From positions 1-64,000 of the forward strand of contig JAHZHA010000001.1 of assembly GCA_019420525.1 (NCBI GenBank): a DNA stretch of 64,000 nucleotides. The letters are read 5' to 3'. The DNA is from Bacillota bacterium. Lineage in GTDB: Bacteria; Bacillota; Clostridia; Peptostreptococcales; Anaerovoracaceae. The stretch's first letter is position 1. Every line of letters begins with the position of its first letter. A program made the translations under genes and the position numbers. The notes under the pieces were generated by a model that was not told the DNA's origin, did not search any database, and saw only the letters and a list, made by a program, of their open reading frames with translations. Below are positions 61,380 to 64,000 of this stretch, one piece after another.

Positions 61380-64000
61380 GTTTTACACATTTACATGTTC
61401 ATACAGAATACAGTCTGTTGGACGGCGCAGCACGCATCGAACCTCTCGTAAAACGTGCAGCCGAACTGGGTATGGATTCTCTCGCGATTACTGACCACGG
61501 CGCCATGTTCGGCGTCGTGGATTTTTACCGTGCGGCGAAAAAAGCCGGAATCAAGCCGGTCATCGGCTGCGAGGTCTATACGGCGACCCGGACGCGCTTT
61601 GACAAAGATCCGGAGCGCGATAAGAGAAACGGTCATCTCATTCTTCTTGCAGAGACGAATGAGGGATACAGAAATCTGATTAAAATCGTCTCCTGCGGCT
61701 ATACGGAAGGTTTTTATTATAAACCGAGGATCGACAATGGCGTGCTGAGGAAATACAGAGGCGGGATTATCGCCACCAGCGCCTGCATTGCCGGAAGAGT
61801 ACAACAGGCTCTTCTGCGGGGAGATTATGAAGGTGCGAAAGCGGAGGCGCTGGAGTATCTCGATATTTTCGGAGAAGGAAATTTTTTCCTTGAAATACAG
61901 GATCAGGGACTGGAAGAGGAGGTACGGATCAATCCGATGCTGAAACAGCTCAGCCGCGAGACAGGCATCGGTCTGGTGGCCACCAACGATGTGCATTACA
62001 TCGACCGGGAGGATTCTGAATTTCACGATGTGCTGCTGTGTATCCAGACGGGAGCTTATGTCGGCGATACCGACAGGATGCGCTTTCCGAACGATCAGTT
62101 TTATCTGAAATCGGAAGATGAAATGCGCCGCATTTTTGCCGATATTCCGGAGGCAATGGACAACACTCATAAAATCGCAGAAAGATGCAATGTGGAATTT
62201 GAATTCGGACATCTCCATCTGCCGGAATTTACGCCACCGGACGGACTGGATACGAAGACGTATCTGCGGATGCTCTGTGAAAAAGGCATCGCAGAACGTT
62301 ATGAAGAGGTGACACCAGAGCTGAGACAGCGCCTCGAATATGAAATCGGAACCATCGAAAGCATGGGATATGTGGAATATTTTCTCATCGTCTGGGATTT
62401 CATAAATTTTGCCAGACGCAGAAATATCGCTGTGGGACCGGGAAGAGGCTCCGCGGCCGGCAGTCTGGTGGCATATTGTCTTCATATTACAGACATTGAC
62501 CCCATCAAATACGGTCTGATCTTCGAGCGTTTTCTGAATCCGGAGAGAGTGAGCATGCCGGATATCGATGTGGATTTCTGCTACGAACGGAGAGGCGAGG
62601 TCATCGATTATGTCATCGAAAAGTACGGGAAAGACAGAGTCTCTCAGATCATCACTTTTGGAACTATGAAGGCGAAGGCTGCCGTGCGCGACGTGGGACG
62701 CGTACTTCAGATGAGCTATGCCCAGACGGATGCTATCGCCAAGATGATTCCTTTCGAACTTCATATGACGATAGACAGGGCTCTGGAGCTGAATCCGGAA
62801 CTGAAAGACGCATATGAAAATGACAGACAGGTGAAATATCTCGTCGATCTTTCCAAGAAAATCGAAGGAATGCCGCGCCACGCTTCGACGCATGCGGCGG
62901 GTGTGGTGATCTCCAGAGATCCTCTTGACGAGTATGTTCCTCTTTATCTTTCCGAAAAAGGCGTCAGTGCCCAGTTTAATATGACCACCATCGAAGAGCT
63001 GGGATTGCTGAAGATGGATTTTCTAGGGCTGAGAAACCTGACGGTGATACGTGACACTTTGGACGCTGTGGAGCAGAATCACGGTATTTCTGTTGATTTC
63101 AGCAAAATGGAATATGACGACAGTTCGGTATATGAGCTCATCGCTTCGGGGAATACGCTGGGCGTCTTTCAGCTGGAATCTCTGGGAATGACTCAGTTTA
63201 TGAAAAATCTGGCGCCGGACTGTTTTGAAGATATCATCGCGGGTATTTCCCTCTACCGTCCCGGTCCGATGGATTCGATTCCGGACTATATCGCGAATAA
63301 AAAGAACCCGGAAGGAATCACGTATTTGCATGAGGCGCTGAAGCCGATCCTGTCGGTGACATACGGCTGTCTCGTCTATCAGGAACAGGTCATGCAGATT
63401 GTCCGTGATCTTGCGGGATATTCTTACGGACGCAGCGATCTGGTGCGCCGGGCTATGAGCAAGAAAAAAGCAGATATCATGGCGCAGGAAGAAGAATATT
63501 TTGTCAGAGGAAAGCTGTTTGACGACGGTACGGTGGACGTTCCGGGATGCATCCGCAACGGGGTGCCTGAAAGAGAAGCCAAAGAGATTTTCCAGACTAT
63601 GGTGAAATTCGCTTCTTACGCGTTCAACAAATCTCATGCTGCAGCGTATGCCGTGCTCGCATATGAGACGGCATGGCTGAAGCGGTATTATCCGGCCGAA
63701 TTCATGGCAGCGCTGATGACGAGTGTGAAAGGCGATCCGCGCCATGTGGCAAAATACATCAGGAACTGCAGGGAAATGGGAATCGAAGTGCTTCCTCCTG
63801 ACGTTCTCCAAAGTGAAAAGAAATTTTCTGTTCAGAAAGGAGCGGTGCGCTTCGGGCTGACGGGAATCAAGAATGTCGGAGACGCTGTCATCGATGAAAT
63901 CATAAAAGCGAGAGAGACGCATGGATCTTCAGGTGACTTTGAAGATTTTATCAATTCTCTAGATATAACCAAAATAAATAAAAAAGCCATAGACAGTCTG
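61376..64000 (+). CDS. dnaE: DNA polymerase III alpha subunit DnaE (partial, runs off right edge)
   Basis: Replicative polymerase of the C family. The first 875 residues are in the window without a stop. The PHP domain starts at once (HLHVHTEYSLLDGAARIEP, AITDHGAMFG). The polymerase core shows GPGRGSAAGS and the catalytic PDIDVDFCYERR, then DKDRVSQIITFGTM-like sequence and MSKKKADIM. It lacks the internal exonuclease of PolC, so it is the DnaE type. The frame at the window edge is ITKINKKAIDSL. Confidence 0.96.
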   Translation, partial: MSFTHLHVHTEYSLLDGAARIEPLVKRAAELGMDSLAITDHGAMFGVVDFYRAAKKAGIKPVIGCEVYTATRTRFDKDPERDKRNGHLILLAETNEGYRNLIKIVSCGYTEGFYYKPRIDNGVLRKYRGGIIATSACIAGRVQQALLRGDYEGAKAEALEYLDIFGEGNFFLEIQDQGLEEEVRINPMLKQLSRETGIGLVATNDVHYIDREDSEFHDVLLCIQTGAYVGDTDRMRFPNDQFYLKSEDEMRRIFADIPEAMDNTHKIAERCNVEFEFGHLHLPEFTPPDGLDTKTYLRMLCEKGIAERYEEVTPELRQRLEYEIGTIESMGYVEYFLIVWDFINFARRRNIAVGPGRGSAAGSLVAYCLHITDIDPIKYGLIFERFLNPERVSMPDIDVDFCYERRGEVIDYVIEKYGKDRVSQIITFGTMKAKAAVRDVGRVLQMSYAQTDAIAKMIPFELHMTIDRALELNPELKDAYENDRQVKYLVDLSKKIEGMPRHASTHAAGVVISRDPLDEYVPLYLSEKGVSAQFNMTTIEELGLLKMDFLGLRNLTVIRDTLDAVEQNHGISVDFSKMEYDDSSVYELIASGNTLGVFQLESLGMTQFMKNLAPDCFEDIIAGISLYRPGPMDSIPDYIANKKNPEGITYLHEALKPILSVTYGCLVYQEQVMQIVRDLAGYSYGRSDLVRRAMSKKKADIMAQEEEYFVRGKLFDDGTVDVPGCIRNGVPEREAKEIFQTMVKFASYAFNKSHAAAYAVLAYETAWLKRYYPAEFMAALMTSVKGDPRHVAKYIRNCREMGIEVLPPDVLQSEKKFSVQKGAVRFGLTGIKNVGDAVIDEIIKARETHGSSGDFEDFINSLDITKINKKAIDSL

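Noticed and set aside
61391..62893. A 500-codon open frame on the minus strand opposite dnaE
   Set aside because: It is a complement shadow of the DnaE coding frame with no start signal and no recognisable domain.

Overview
The window reads as a chromosomal segment of a strictly anaerobic, amino-acid or organic-acid fermenting member of the Clostridia (Firmicutes, low-to-mid GC). The grounds are butyrate-kinase and SucD-type genes, NfnAB, rubrerythrin, AbrB and SpmAB/SpoIID homologues, a T-box leader, strong AGGAGG ribosome sites with TTG and GTG starts, and the clostridial order tig-clpP-clpX-lon-engB. An affiliation near the Family XIII / Anaerovoracaceae group is my guess and is not proven by the sequence. 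No rRNA, tRNA, CRISPR array, prophage or insertion sequence was recognised.

Region 1 (1-9 kb): after the tail of a methionyl-tRNA synthetase C-terminal domain and a 0.9 kb AT-rich gap comes an operon with an iron-type alcohol dehydrogenase, a CoA-acylating aldehyde dehydrogenase of the SucD type, a phosphate acyl(butyryl)transferase, a butyrate-kinase-family kinase and two MFS carriers. Together these could turn an imported alcohol or aldehyde into acyl-CoA, acyl phosphate and acid with ATP gain, with no sign of a microcompartment.

Region 2 (9-21 kb): a small zinc-ribbon/DUF2752-like membrane pair and a LysR regulator lie on the minus strand. Then follow a second SucD-like dehydrogenase broken by a small frameshift, an SLC13/DASS dicarboxylate-type carrier, a second iron alcohol dehydrogenase, an IclR regulator, a GltS-like carrier, an omega-amidase-like C-N hydrolase and a Cat1-like CoA-transferase. 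This set parallels the Clostridium kluyveri succinate to 4-hydroxybutyrate genes (cat1, sucD, 4hbD), here surrounded by dicarboxylate/glutamate-type uptake and an amidase. It is the most interesting part of the window.

Region 3 (21-41 kb): mostly housekeeping genes. These are asnS, a HAD phosphatase, a YkuE-like phosphoesterase, a GME-fold protein, an Elp3-like radical SAM protein, a polar amino acid ABC transporter split by a nucleoside phosphorylase, rubrerythrin, a CYTH protein, the protein quality-control block tig-clpP-clpX-lon-engB, then a DUF1232 protein, hpt, pduL and deoC.

Region 4 (41-64 kb): abrB and a small membrane protein on the minus strand, spmA-spmB, murA and spoIID. On the minus strand lies a Trp T-box leader driving trpXYZ-type transporter genes with murC directly behind them. 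On the plus strand are glmU-prs-pth, nfnA-nfnB (flavin-based electron bifurcation, which fits the C. kluyveri-like metabolism), mfd, a PrsA/SurA-like lipoprotein, a DUF5662 protein and the start of dnaE, which runs off the right edge.
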